Source: CAYRHJ01 sp964424105
GTDB lineage: Bacteria > Planctomycetota > Phycisphaerae > UBA1845
Length of the DNA stretch: 64,000 nt
NCBI GenBank assembly: GCA_964424105.1
Contig: CAYRHJ010000034.1
Coordinates: 1 to 64,000, forward strand
Direction of reading: 5' to 3'
In this document: positions 43,795-52,893 of the stretch, piece after piece
How positions within the stretch are numbered: position 1 is the stretch's first letter
Layout of the letters: every line of letters starts with the position of its first letter
Notes under the pieces: model-generated
Told to the model about the DNA's origin: nothing
Seen by the model: the letters and a program-made list of their open reading frames with translations, nothing else
Databases searched by the model: none
Position numbers and translations under genes: made by a program

Positions 43795-45426
43795 ATGGCG
43801 GTCAAGCAACTCGTTTTCGAAGAGGAAGCAAGAGCGGCAATGTGGAAGGGTGTGCAGAAGCTGGCCAACGCAGTCAAGGCTACGTTGGGTCCGCGGGGTC
43901 GCACAGCCATCATCGACAAGGGGTGGGGCGCACCGACGGTCACCAAGGACGGCGTGACTGTGGCTGAGGAAGTGAGCCTGGAAAACAAATACGAGAATAT
44001 GGGCGCTCAACTGGTGAAGGAAGCCGCCAGCAGGACCAGCAAGGTTGCGGGTGACGGCACCACGACGGCGACGGTCCTGGCGGAAGCGATCGTTCGGTTG
44101 GGGCTGCGGAATATAGCAGCCGGCGCCGACGCGAACGCGCTGAATCGGGGCATTGAGGTCGGCGTGCGGAAAGTGGTGGCGGCTTTGCATGAACAGTCCA
44201 AGCCGGTGAAGATCGACCGCCGCGACGACATCGTGAATATCGCATCGATATCAGCCAACAACGACCGGGAAATCGGTAAAGTGTTGGCTGATTGTTTCGA
44301 GAAGGTAGGCAAGGACGGCGTCATCACGGTGGAAGAGGGCAAGACGTCGGAAACGACCATCGAGGTCGTCGAGGGCATGCAGTTTGACCGCGGATTCCTT
44401 TCACCGCATTTCGTCACGAACCAAGATTCGATGGATTGCCAGATGGAAAAGGCTTACGTGCTGATCCATGAAGACAAGATCAGTAACGTAAGCAAGCTGG
44501 TGCCGATTCTTGAAAAGGTTGCGAAGGCGCGGATGCCGCTTCTGATCATCGCGGAGGACGTGGAAGGCGAAGCGCTGGCCACGTTGGTGGTGAACAAGCT
44601 GCGGGGAATCGTCAACGTCTGTGCCGTGAAGGCGCCGGGATACGGCGATCGGCGCAAGGCTATGTTGCAGGACATCGCGGTGCTGGCGGGCGGCAAAGCC
44701 CTCATGAAAGACCTGGGGGTCGACCTGGAAAGCGTGACCATCAGTGACCTGGGCCAGTGCAAGCGGATCCGAGTAACGTCTGACAACACCACGATGATCG
44801 AAGGGGCCGGCGCGACGGCGGAGATTCAGTCACGGGTCAAACAGATCCGCAGTGAGATCGAAGCGACGACCAGCGATTACGATCGGGAGAAGCTGGAAGA
44901 GCGTTTGGCGAAGCTTGCCGGCGGCGTGGCGCAGATTAACGTGGGTGCGTCGACCGAATCGGAGATGAAAGAAAAGAAGGCCCGCATCGAGGACGCCCTG
45001 CATGCCACGCGGGCGGCGATTGAAGAAGGCTTGGTGGCTGGGGGCGGCGTGGCGTTGATTCGATGTTTCGACGCGCTCAAGAACGTGCGGGTCAACGGAG
45101 ACGACGAGAAAACGGGAGTGGAAATCGTCCGCCAAGCGCTCAGCGCGCCGCTGCGGGCGATCGTTCAGAATGCAGGCTTGGAGCCAGGGATCGTCGAGCA
45201 TCGCGTCAAGGAAAAAACCGGTGCGTTCGGTTTCAACGCCGACACGCTGCAATATGGCGACCTGATCAAGGAAGGCGTGGTGGACCCGACGAAGGTTGTG
45301 CGGACGGCATTGGAGAACGGGAGCAGTGTCGCCCGGATCATCTTGAGCTCGGATTGCATCGTGACCTCCAAGCCGGAGGAGGAGAGCGATTCGGACATGC
45401 CGCCGGACGAGGACATGGATTACTAG
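43795..45426 (+). CDS. groEL: Chaperonin GroEL, copy 1
   Basis: 543 residues. GroEL forms the tetradecameric folding chamber in the cytoplasm. Conserved parts: ATLGPRGRTAIIDKGWGAPTVTKDGVTVA, GDGTTTATVLAEAI, EGMQFDRGFLSPHFVT and EEGLVAGGGVALIR. It differs from the second copy at many positions. It ends with an acidic tail (EEESDSDMPPDEDMDY) instead of the usual Gly-Gly-Met repeats, which suggests a specialised paralogue. It is first in the groEL-groES-groEL-dnaJ-grpE block. Confidence 0.95.
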   Translation: MAVKQLVFEEEARAAMWKGVQKLANAVKATLGPRGRTAIIDKGWGAPTVTKDGVTVAEEVSLENKYENMGAQLVKEAASRTSKVAGDGTTTATVLAEAIVRLGLRNIAAGADANALNRGIEVGVRKVVAALHEQSKPVKIDRRDDIVNIASISANNDREIGKVLADCFEKVGKDGVITVEEGKTSETTIEVVEGMQFDRGFLSPHFVTNQDSMDCQMEKAYVLIHEDKISNVSKLVPILEKVAKARMPLLIIAEDVEGEALATLVVNKLRGIVNVCAVKAPGYGDRRKAMLQDIAVLAGGKALMKDLGVDLESVTISDLGQCKRIRVTSDNTTMIEGAGATAEIQSRVKQIRSEIEATTSDYDREKLEERLAKLAGGVAQINVGASTESEMKEKKARIEDALHATRAAIEEGLVAGGGVALIRCFDALKNVRVNGDDEKTGVEIVRQALSAPLRAIVQNAGLEPGIVEHRVKEKTGAFGFNADTLQYGDLIKEGVVDPTKVVRTALENGSSVARIILSSDCIVTSKPEEESDSDMPPDEDMDY

Positions 45427-45609
45427 CAACCCCGCGCACGGGCCACCGCGACCGGGTGACCGGGTGACCGGGCGGGCCGGGTGACTGATTACGCTTCGAT
45501 GTGCCCGAGCGAGGTCACCCTCTTGAAGCGGAATCTCAATAAATTCGGAATTTCGGATTTGAAAACTCAAAATCCAAAATGACAATCTAAAGATTGGAGA
45601 AAAACTTCC

Positions 45610-45951
45610 ATGGCAACAGCCACCGCAGAGCGAACCAAAGGAAAAAGCAAGAGCAAGGGTAACGTCGCCTTTCGTCCGTTGGACGATCGGATTCTGATCG
45701 AGCCGCATGAGGCTGAGTCCAAAACGGCGGGCGGGATCATTCTGCCGGATTCGGCCCAGGAAAAGCCGCAACGCGGCACGGTGATCGCCACCGGTCCGGG
45801 CAAGCAGTTGGACTCCGGTTCGCGCGGCGAGCTTTCCGTGAAAGTGGGTGACGTAGTGTATTACGGGAAGTATTCCGGCACGGAGATTGAAATTGACGGC
45901 GACACGTTTGTTGTCGTTCGCGAGAGTGACCTGCTGGCGGTAGTCGGTTAG
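45610..45951 (+). CDS. groES: Co-chaperonin GroES
   Basis: 113 residues. GroES is the heptameric lid for GroEL. The core starts FRPLDDRILIEPHEAESKTAGGIILP, with the mobile loop included, and ends GDTFVVVRESDLLAVV. A ~16-residue Ala/Thr/Lys-rich N-terminal extension (MATATAERTKGKSKSKG) is longer than usual. The 180-bp spacer before it holds a short GACCGGGT tandem (45450-45485) and an AT-rich part that may include its own promoter. It is 22 bp from the second groEL. Confidence 0.95.
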   Translation: MATATAERTKGKSKSKGNVAFRPLDDRILIEPHEAESKTAGGIILPDSAQEKPQRGTVIATGPGKQLDSGSRGELSVKVGDVVYYGKYSGTEIEIDGDTFVVVRESDLLAVVG

Positions 45952-45973
45952 CAATCACGAGGAGCATCACACG

Positions 45974-47584
45974 ATGTCGAAACAGATGTTATTTGGAAGC
46001 GATGCCCAACAGGGCATTCTCGAAGGGATCAGCAAGCTCGCCAACGCGGTCAAGGTGACGCTGGGTCCGGTCGGACAGAACGTACTCTTGCAGAAATCAT
46101 TCGGGGCGCCGCGGGTGACCAAGGACGGCGTCACGGTGAGCAAGGAGATCGAGCTGCCCAATCCGTTTGAAAACATGGGCGCTAAAATGGTGAACGAGGT
46201 TGCGTCCAAGACCAGTGACAAGGTCGGTGATGGTACGACGACGGCCACCGTGCTGACGGAAGCGATCTATCGCGAAGGGTTGAAGCTGGTGGCGGTCGGT
46301 GCCAACGCGACGGTTGTCAAGCGGGGAATCGATCGGGCGGTGAAAGTCGCCGTGGAATCGATCAAGAAGCAGTCGATCAAGGTTCGGGACAAAGGGGACC
46401 TGATCAAGATCGCGACCATCAGCGCCAACGGTGACGCCGCCGTCGGGAAACTATTGATTTCCGCGATGGAGGCCGTCGGCGACGAAGGCGTGGTCGAGAT
46501 TGAAGAAGGCAAGTCCATCGAAAATGAAAAGGAAGTCGTGGACGGGATGCAGATCGACAAGGGCTACATCTCGCCCTATTTCGTGAACAACCCCTCGACG
46601 ATGGAATGCGTGTTTGAAGACGCGATGCTCCTAATCTATGAAAAGAAGATTTCCAACCTGCGGGAGTTCGTTCCGCTGCTGGAGTCCATCGCCTCGACCG
46701 GCAAGCCGTTCGTGGTCATGGCCGAGGACGTCGATGGCGAAGCGCTGGCGGCGTTGGTGGTGAACAAGCTGCGCGGCGTGTTGCACTGTGCGGCCGTCAA
46801 GGCTCCGGGATTTGGCGATCGCCGCAAGGCCATGTTGCAGGACATCGCCGAGTTGACCGGCGGAAAGGTCATCAGCGAGGACCTGGGCATCAAGCTGGAA
46901 AAAGTTACCGCGGCGGATCTGGGCAAGGCCCGCAAGATCATCATCGGCAAGGACACGACGACGATCGTTCAAGGGGCGGGCAAGGCGTCGGACGTCAAGG
47001 CTCGCTGCGAGCAGATTCGCAAACAGATCGAGGCGACGACCAGCGATTACGATCGTGAAAAATTGCAGGAAAGACTAGCCAAGTTGACCGGCGGCGTGGC
47101 CATCTTGCGCATCGGCGGCTCGACGGAAATAGACGTCAAGGAACGCAAAGACCTGGTTGACGATGCACTGCATGCCACCCGCGCAGCCAAAGAAGAAGGC
47201 ATCGTAGCCGGCGGCGGGGTGGCGCTGCTTCGAGCGATGGGCGAGGTCGAAAAGGCGGCCCAGAAGTTCAGCGGCGATGAACGGCTGGGCTTTGACATCG
47301 TCGTTCGGGCCTTGCGTATCCCCGCCAAGCTGATCTGCACCAACGCGGGTTACGAGGGCGACGTGATCGTCGAGCAGATTCTGGAGAAAACCGGTCGCTA
47401 CGGATACGACGCCGCCAAGGGCGAATTCGTAGACATGTTCGAGGCTGGGATCCTGGATCCCGCCAAGGTGGTCCGCACGTCCCTGGAAAACGCGGCCAGC
47501 GTGGCGGGATTGCTGTTGACCACGGATGTCATGTTGACCGATCTGAAAGATAAGAAGAAGGCGGTGGCTCGCGCGATCCACTAA
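45974..47584 (+). CDS. groEL: Chaperonin GroEL, copy 2
   Basis: 536 residues, directly after groES with GAGGAG upstream, so probably the partner of that GroES. Conserved motifs are VTLGPVGQNVLLQKSFGAP, VGDGTTTATVLTEAIY, DGMQIDKGYISPYFV and KEEGIVAGGGVALLRA. The C-terminus is basic (DLKDKKKAVARAIH), with no GGM tail. Both copies keep the ATPase Asp-containing DGTTT motif, so both may be active. Confidence 0.96.
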   Translation: MSKQMLFGSDAQQGILEGISKLANAVKVTLGPVGQNVLLQKSFGAPRVTKDGVTVSKEIELPNPFENMGAKMVNEVASKTSDKVGDGTTTATVLTEAIYREGLKLVAVGANATVVKRGIDRAVKVAVESIKKQSIKVRDKGDLIKIATISANGDAAVGKLLISAMEAVGDEGVVEIEEGKSIENEKEVVDGMQIDKGYISPYFVNNPSTMECVFEDAMLLIYEKKISNLREFVPLLESIASTGKPFVVMAEDVDGEALAALVVNKLRGVLHCAAVKAPGFGDRRKAMLQDIAELTGGKVISEDLGIKLEKVTAADLGKARKIIIGKDTTTIVQGAGKASDVKARCEQIRKQIEATTSDYDREKLQERLAKLTGGVAILRIGGSTEIDVKERKDLVDDALHATRAAKEEGIVAGGGVALLRAMGEVEKAAQKFSGDERLGFDIVVRALRIPAKLICTNAGYEGDVIVEQILEKTGRYGYDAAKGEFVDMFEAGILDPAKVVRTSLENAASVAGLLLTTDVMLTDLKDKKKAVARAIH

Positions 47585-47605
47585 GCTGATTTGATCTGAA
47601 AGTAT

Positions 47606-47644
47606 CAAGCAAAGGGTGGACCGGCGAGTCCGCCCTTTTGCTTG
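47606..47644 (+). terminator. Hairpin terminator after groEL2
   Basis: CAAGCAAAGGGTGGAC pairs with GTCCGCCCTTTTGCTTG (one bulge and one G-T pair), loop CGGCGA. It has a T-run inside the descending arm rather than after it. It sits between groEL2 and dnaJ, so it may separate or attenuate the two units. Confidence 0.7.
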
Positions 47645-47713
47645 GTGCGAGCATTCGCTTGATCCGCAAGACGTGCGTGGATCAGGGACACACCTTCGCG
47701 AGGGATTGCGAAT

Positions 47714-48841
47714 ATGGCGTCGGCCAAAAGGGACTACTACGAAGCCCTGGGCGTCCAGCGTGACGCCGAGGCGGAGGAGATTCGCAAGGCGTACCGCAAA
47801 TTGGCCCTGCGCTATCATCCTGACCGCAACCAGGATGATCCCAAAGCCGAAGGCAAGTTCAAGGAGGCGTCGGAAGCCTACGAGATTTTGTCGGATCCGG
47901 CCAAGCGTCGACGTTACGATCAATTCGGACATGCGGGTGTCAACGGCAGCGGTGTTCATGATTTTTCGCACATGGCCGTCGAGGACATCTTCTCGATGTT
48001 CGGATTCGGCGACTTGTTCGGCGGAGGCGGGCGACGGCGGTCGCGGGGGCCTGACCTTCAAGCATCGGTCGAGATGACGCTGAATGAAGTTGCGACCGGC
48101 GCGCGTAAGGCCTTGGAATTCCAGCGACACGATTTGTGCGGAGAATGCGGCGGCAGCGGTGCGGCACGCGGGAGTCGAAAGCGAAGCTGTCCGACGTGCG
48201 GCGGATACGGACAGGTCGAGCAAACCGGCGGGTTGGGCGCGATCTTCGGCCGGGTCATTACGACGTGTCCTGCTTGTCGGGGGCGTGGGTCGGTTATCGA
48301 CACACCTTGCGGAAGTTGCCGAGGCAGCGGGATGGAGGTTGTCCATCGCACGTTGGAAGTTGAAATCCCGGCGGGAATCCACGATGGTCAGGCTGTGCGG
48401 GTGCGGGGCGAGGGCGACCTGGGAGAAGACGGTCAGTCGCGCGGGGACCTGCACTGTTACGTCAGTGTCAAGGCGCATCCGTTTTTGGAGCGTCACGACA
48501 ATGACCTGATCTGCAAGATGCCCATCCGTTTCACGCAGGCGGCATTGGGGGCGGACATCGAGGTTCCCACGTTGGGAGGCAAGGCCGGCATCAAGATCCC
48601 GCGGGGCACGAAAAATGGACAGGTGTTTCGGCTTTCCGGGCAGGGGCTTCCTGACCTGCGAAGCCGGCGGCGGGGCGATGAATACGTGCGGGTGGAAGTC
48701 GAGATTCCGCAGAAGCTAACGTCGGAACAGGAACGCCTTTTACGTGAATATGCCGAAACAGAGGGCGCGACGATCGCGCCCGAATCGAAACGATTTTTCG
48801 AAAAGTTGATCGAATACTTCGCGGGGCAGGACCCGTCCTAA
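47714..48841 (+). CDS. dnaJ: Chaperone protein DnaJ
   Basis: 375 residues. DnaJ delivers substrates to DnaK and stimulates its ATPase. The J-domain has HPD at residues 35-37. A Gly/Phe linker follows (FSMFGFGDLFGGGG). The four zinc-finger repeats are CGECGGSG, CPTCGGYG, CPACRGRG and CGSCRGSG. The C-terminal substrate-binding domains are complete. It is 6 bp from grpE; dnaK is not in the window. Confidence 0.97.
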   Translation: MASAKRDYYEALGVQRDAEAEEIRKAYRKLALRYHPDRNQDDPKAEGKFKEASEAYEILSDPAKRRRYDQFGHAGVNGSGVHDFSHMAVEDIFSMFGFGDLFGGGGRRRSRGPDLQASVEMTLNEVATGARKALEFQRHDLCGECGGSGAARGSRKRSCPTCGGYGQVEQTGGLGAIFGRVITTCPACRGRGSVIDTPCGSCRGSGMEVVHRTLEVEIPAGIHDGQAVRVRGEGDLGEDGQSRGDLHCYVSVKAHPFLERHDNDLICKMPIRFTQAALGADIEVPTLGGKAGIKIPRGTKNGQVFRLSGQGLPDLRSRRRGDEYVRVEVEIPQKLTSEQERLLREYAETEGATIAPESKRFFEKLIEYFAGQDPS

Positions 48842-48847
48842 AGCGCT

Positions 48848-49504
48848 ATGAAGATGAACAACAAGAGAAATAAGGATATCCCGGACGCGCCGAGACACGA
48901 AGAGGCCGACGCGTCCGTGGACGTGAACAACGAAGTTCCGGTTGACAGCTCGCCCGGCGATCCACCCATCGCCGAGGGGTCAGCGTCTGACGAGGTGGAT
49001 GTGCTTCGTGCGCGGATGGCGGGGCTTGAAGATCAGATGTTGCGTGCCGTCGCTGAGCAGCAGAACATTCGAAAGCGGTCGGCCAACGAGCTGACCGAGG
49101 CGGTGCGGTACGCGAAGGCGGGTCTGATTCGGTCGCTACTCGACGTGTTGGACGATCTTGAGCGGGCGCTGGGTCAGGAGTCCGCGGGCGAATCGACGGC
49201 CTTGCTGGAGGGCGTTCGCCTGGTCTACGACAATTTTACGAAAGTGCTGCGAGATCATGACGTTGTGTCGATTGAGGCCTTGGGACGGCGATTTGACCCC
49301 GCGCTGCACGAAGCGATGATGCAACAACCGACTCGCGATCATGAGCCTGGTACGGTGATTCAGGTGTTGCAGGGCGGTTATCGAATGCACGAGCGCGTGT
49401 TGCGGCCTGCCAAAGTGATCATCGCGGCTGCATCCCAAACCGCGGACGGTCAGGGAGCGGGCGCCGGCGAGTCGGACAACGTCGATAAGCATTCCAGGGA
49501 GTGA
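48848..49504 (+). CDS. grpE: Nucleotide exchange factor GrpE
   Basis: 218 residues. GrpE releases ADP from DnaK. An acidic, variable N-terminus is followed by the long coiled-coil helix (VDVLRARMAGLEDQMLRAVAEQ, NIRKRSANE) and the C-terminal beta domain (DHDVVSIEALGRRFDPALHE, GTVIQVLQGGYRMHERVLRPAKVIIA). ATG 48848 or 48854 could start it. It follows dnaJ, the reverse of the common grpE-dnaK-dnaJ order. Confidence 0.95.
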   Translation: MKMNNKRNKDIPDAPRHEEADASVDVNNEVPVDSSPGDPPIAEGSASDEVDVLRARMAGLEDQMLRAVAEQQNIRKRSANELTEAVRYAKAGLIRSLLDVLDDLERALGQESAGESTALLEGVRLVYDNFTKVLRDHDVVSIEALGRRFDPALHEAMMQQPTRDHEPGTVIQVLQGGYRMHERVLRPAKVIIAAASQTADGQGAGAGESDNVDKHSRE

Positions 49505-49510
49505 TGATTC

Positions 49511-49927
49511 ATGCCCACCTATGATTACGAATGCACGAAGTGTGGCCGAGGGTTTGAGCTGTTTCAAGCCATCAGCGCCAAGCCGTTACGCCGAATGAAG
49601 ACGGAATGCAAGGACTGCAATAACAGCGCGCCGGTTCGTCGATTGATCGGTACGGGGGCGGCGATTTTGTTCAAGGGCGGCGGATTCTATCAAACGGATT
49701 ATCGCAGCGAATCGTACAAGAAGGCCGCCGAGGCCGACACGAAAAGCAAATCGGACGGCAAGTCGGACGGCAAGTCGGATGGCAAGCCGGACGGCAAGTC
49801 GGATGGCAAGCCGGAACACAAGAAATCGGAATCGTCGGCGAGCGTCGATACCACCGGCAAGAAAAAATCGAAGCCCAGCACCGATAGTTCCGCGAAAGGC
49901 ACGACTTCCAAGCCGAAGTCAGACTGA
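49511..49927 (+). CDS. FmdB-type zinc-ribbon protein with repetitive Lys/Ser tail
   Basis: 138 residues. The N-terminal 55 residues are a typical FmdB/CxxC zinc ribbon: MPTYDYECTKCGRGFELFQ, then CKDCNN. The family is annotated as a putative regulatory protein, without a proven function. The segment GGGFYQTDYRSESYKKA is also common to family members. The last ~65 residues are a low-complexity tail with KSDG/KPDG repeats, encoded by a 12-bp tandem array. It follows grpE after 6 bp with GGAG upstream. Confidence 0.85.
   Translation: MPTYDYECTKCGRGFELFQAISAKPLRRMKTECKDCNNSAPVRRLIGTGAAILFKGGGFYQTDYRSESYKKAAEADTKSKSDGKSDGKSDGKPDGKSDGKPEHKKSESSASVDTTGKKKSKPSTDSSAKGTTSKPKSD
49751..49810 (+). repeat. 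12-bp tandem repeat in the FmdB-like gene
   Basis: Five units of TCGGACGGCAAG with minor changes, followed by a partial unit, encode SDGK/PDGK repeats. Copy-number change would alter the tail length in frame. Confidence 0.85.
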
Positions 49928-49944
49928 TTTGGATCCATTGAAGC

Positions 49945-50172
49945 ATGTACATCGTTGAATGTCCCACATGCGGGCGACGCATGGAGTTCGAGCGATCCAC
50001 TGATGCGTTGCATCGACCGTTTTGCAGTAAACGATGCCAGTTCATCGACCTCGACAAGTGGTTTCGGGGGGAATATCGCCTCAGCGAGCCGTTGCCCGAC
50101 GACGCTTGGCCGGACGCGACTGACGGCAGCACCGATTCACCCGCCCCACCGTGGCCGGCGCACGACGATTAG
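49945..50172 (+). CDS. yacG: DNA gyrase inhibitor YacG-like zinc protein
   Basis: 75 residues. YacG is a small zinc-binding protein that in E. coli inhibits DNA gyrase. The four zinc cysteines are in VECPTCGRRMEF and RPFCSKRCQFIDLDKWF, and the RGEYRL-type sequence follows, all diagnostic. The tail is acidic and proline-rich. It lies 17 bp after the FmdB-like gene. Confidence 0.93.
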   Translation: MYIVECPTCGRRMEFERSTDALHRPFCSKRCQFIDLDKWFRGEYRLSEPLPDDAWPDATDGSTDSPAPPWPAHDD

Positions 50173-50211
50173 CGATCACAGGTCAACCAGTCATGGGTCG
50201 GAGCGACCTCG

Positions 50212-51111
50212 TTGAGTGCCACCGGTCGGACACCCGCCCAGGCACCGAGCCGTCGTCCGGCGATACCCGTCATGGCCCTGCTCGCGGTGGTGGTGTGGGG
50301 CGCGTCGTTCGTCGCCACGCGGATCGCGCTGCAATGGCTGAACCCCGTGGCCTTGATTACCGTCCGCGTGTGCGTCGGTTCGCTGATGTTAGCGGCCATC
50401 TTGCGGATGCGGCGTCAGACGATTTGGCCGGGCCGATCCGAATTTGTTCTGTGCGGGATACTCGGCGCCGTCCTGGGGGGGCACATTCTGATCCAAGCCG
50501 TCGGCCTTCAATTCACGACGGCCACCAACACCGGTTGGATCATCGGTTTCATGCCCGTGACGATCGCGCTGGGAGCGCAGATGCTGGGAAGACAGCGACT
50601 GAGCCTGGTGGGATGGGGCGGCGTGATGTTGGGCACATTCGGCGTGCTGCTTGTAACCATGCCTAAATTGCAGGCGTTTGCCGATGCCCGGTTCGGTGAC
50701 ATTTTGCAAGTCACGTCTTGTTTGACGTGGACGGCCTACACGCTCGTCGCCATCGGACCGGTCAGCAGAATGGGTTCGCTCCGCGTCACCGCGTCTACCA
50801 TGACGATCGCAGCGATCATGATGCTGCCGTTGTGCGGCGTCGCCGGCCGATTCATGGCACCAATGACACCGCCCGCCTTGACGGCGGTTCTGTTCTTGAG
50901 TGTGTTTTGCAGCGGATTGGCCTATCTCTGGTGGGTCACCGCCGTCAACGATCACGGCCCGACGCGGGTTGGTGCGATGCTGTATCTGGAGCCGTTTGTG
51001 ACGTTGGCTGTGGCGGCTGCCTTGCTGGATGAACCCGTGTCGTGGCACACGCTGGCGGGGGGGCTTTGCGTACTGGCGGGCGTGGCGTTTGTATCACGCG
51101 GATCGCGTTGA
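50212..51111 (+). CDS. EamA/DMT-family transporter
   Basis: 299 residues from TTG 50212; the frame is closed upstream, and ATG 50272 is the next option. Ten hydrophobic helices in two EamA repeats are visible, for example MALLAVVVWGASFVATRIAL and GAMLYLEPFVTLAVAAALL, the end of the second repeat. DMT proteins export small metabolites such as amino acids across the inner membrane. No specific substrate can be read from the sequence. Confidence 0.85.
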   Translation: MSATGRTPAQAPSRRPAIPVMALLAVVVWGASFVATRIALQWLNPVALITVRVCVGSLMLAAILRMRRQTIWPGRSEFVLCGILGAVLGGHILIQAVGLQFTTATNTGWIIGFMPVTIALGAQMLGRQRLSLVGWGGVMLGTFGVLLVTMPKLQAFADARFGDILQVTSCLTWTAYTLVAIGPVSRMGSLRVTASTMTIAAIMMLPLCGVAGRFMAPMTPPALTAVLFLSVFCSGLAYLWWVTAVNDHGPTRVGAMLYLEPFVTLAVAAALLDEPVSWHTLAGGLCVLAGVAFVSRGSR

Positions 51112-51272
51112 TAATCTATCGACTCGGGAGTTCGCCCCTGCCGCGCAAAGTCGCCGGTGACCGCGCAGCGAGAACGGGTTTCCCATACCGCAGCATCATT
51201 CTAGAATCCGCGAACGAGAAACCGATGATCCCCTGTTCAATTGGGTGATTCACAAAACCGTTGGAGTTTACC

Positions 51273-52136
51273 TTGTCGTTATCGTCACTACCCAGGTCAG
51301 CCAAATGGCTTCTGACGTTGTTTCTCCTGTTGGTGGGCGCGGGCTATCTGGTCGCGTTGGGAAATCTGTACCACCGACACGGCTTGGCCGACGGTCGAGA
51401 GGGGCTTTCGCTTGACGATCTGCGAGTCACGTTTCACGGCTTGGACATCAAGGACGATGCGCCGGCTGGCGAAGGTGCCCGATCTCGAATGTTGGAAATG
51501 GTCGAGCCGGGTGGCGAAATGCGGAAGCATTTGTCAGACGGAGGCCCGCCCGCGATCCGGGCGCTGGAAACTTGGCTTGGACGAGGCGCCACCAAAGCGG
51601 AATTCGACCTGGCCGACTTGGCCCAAGCGGGCGATCCATCCGCCCGAGCTGCCATCGATTCAAACTGCCTGTTGTGCCACAATCCGGACGGTGAAAAGGC
51701 CGACGCGCCCTATGGCCCCGACATGTTCACTATTGATTATGACATGGTTTATCTGTTCGCTGCCCCCGGTACAGCCGTCATGACGTCCTCGTCCACGACC
51801 GGCACCGTGCCAACCAAGGGCCCCCAGACGCAAGCCCATCTATTCCTGGTGACGCACATTCACATGTTGAGCATTCCCGTGTTCACGTTGATCGTGTCGG
51901 GGCTATTCCTGTTGGCGGACGAAGTCTCTCGAAACTTGAAGAACGCGTTGGGCGTCGTCCCCATGTTGATGCTGGTATTCGATTTCTCGAGTTGGTGGTT
52001 GGCCCGCATATCCGAGCCGTTGATTTACATCATTGTTGCGGCTGGCGCGGCGTACGGCGTCACGTTTGGCTTCCAACTGCTGGCTGTGGCGTATTCCATC
52101 TGGCTGGGTAAACGGCGAACCGCAGCATCAAAATAG
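51273..52136 (+). CDS. Membrane protein with a single CXXCH haem motif
   Basis: 287 residues from TTG 51273, which has GGAG six bases upstream (TTG 51261 is also in frame). An N-terminal helix (WLLTLFLLLVGAGYLVALG) is followed by ~150 exported residues ending in a lone haem c-type motif, SNCLLCHNPDG (Cys132-His136). Three to four C-terminal membrane helices follow, including HIHMLSIPVFTLIVSGLFLLA, which has two histidines. By inference it is an electron-transfer or sensory membrane protein. I do not recognise a named family. It lies just before a MarR-type gene. Confidence 0.7.
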   Translation: MSLSSLPRSAKWLLTLFLLLVGAGYLVALGNLYHRHGLADGREGLSLDDLRVTFHGLDIKDDAPAGEGARSRMLEMVEPGGEMRKHLSDGGPPAIRALETWLGRGATKAEFDLADLAQAGDPSARAAIDSNCLLCHNPDGEKADAPYGPDMFTIDYDMVYLFAAPGTAVMTSSSTTGTVPTKGPQTQAHLFLVTHIHMLSIPVFTLIVSGLFLLADEVSRNLKNALGVVPMLMLVFDFSSWWLARISEPLIYIIVAAGAAYGVTFGFQLLAVAYSIWLGKRRTAASK

Positions 52137-52225
52137 GCGAAGATATTTCGTCGATAGGCAGGCGAAATCCGCCACAGGCCCGGACTTTCTCCCATTTTTG
52201 CCCCGAAACACCCCTAACAGTTGAC

Positions 52226-52239
52226 GCAATAATTATTGC
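52226..52239. promoter_or_regulatory. Palindromic operator candidate upstream of marR-type gene
   Basis: GCAATAATTATTGC is a perfect 14-bp palindrome, flanked by TTGAC and TTGTCA. It lies 100 bp before the regulator start and ~90 bp after the CXXCH gene. MarR proteins commonly bind such palindromes in their own promoters. Confidence 0.6.
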
Positions 52240-52339
52240 TTGTCAGAATCTATTAACAGGTCGATATTTTTTTGCCGGCGTAGCAATGCCGATCGGGCGC
52301 GGATCGCTGACTACGTCAGGCCTGTGGGGAGCACGAAAA

Positions 52340-52831
52340 ATGCCCAACCCAAAATTGCGAACTGAATTGGCTGAAATGGTCGCCGAGACCTTCGAACTGA
52401 TGAAAACCGCCTCGGCGGCGCGAGCGCGAGCGCGAACCGGGCACCCGGAAGAAATCAGTGAAATTGAGTTCCTGGCGCTGGACGTCCTGTTGAATTCCGG
52501 CTCGTTAACGGTCGGCGAGATTCAGAAACGAATTGGAGTTCTGCCGGCCCAGATGTCACGGATCATTCGCTCGCTGGAATCCAAGGACGGACAAACGTTC
52601 GTGAGTTGCAGTATCAACCCCGACGATCGACGAAAAATTGACGTCAAGATCACCGCGAAAGGCCAGAAGGCGCACGAAGCCTATCGAGCCACCCGGCTGG
52701 CATTCGTGACGGCGATGTTGAACGACTTGAGCGTCGAAGATCGCGAGATGTTCATGCGCGTCGTGCGGCGGGTCAAGTCGGGTCTGATGTCGCGGATGTC
52801 CGAAATTGAAGCCTCCGCAAACGCGACGTAA
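52340..52831 (+). CDS. MarR-family transcriptional regulator
   Basis: 163 residues from ATG 52340, with GGGGAG eight bases upstream; an in-frame ATG at 52286 is less likely. The winged-helix part is EISEIEFLALDVLLNSGSLT, then VGEIQKRIGVLPAQMSRIIRSLE and the wing PDDRRKIDVKITAKGQKAHE. Long N- and C-terminal helices would form the dimer interface. It probably represses its own promoter through the palindrome at 52226-52239. The ligand and other targets are unknown. Confidence 0.88.
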   Translation: MPNPKLRTELAEMVAETFELMKTASAARARARTGHPEEISEIEFLALDVLLNSGSLTVGEIQKRIGVLPAQMSRIIRSLESKDGQTFVSCSINPDDRRKIDVKITAKGQKAHEAYRATRLAFVTAMLNDLSVEDREMFMRVVRRVKSGLMSRMSEIEASANAT

Positions 52832-52893
52832 TCGGCTCCCGTCGGGCGATTCAACCGGTTACCCATCTCGCCGAACGGGCCCGGCCGGCAGCG

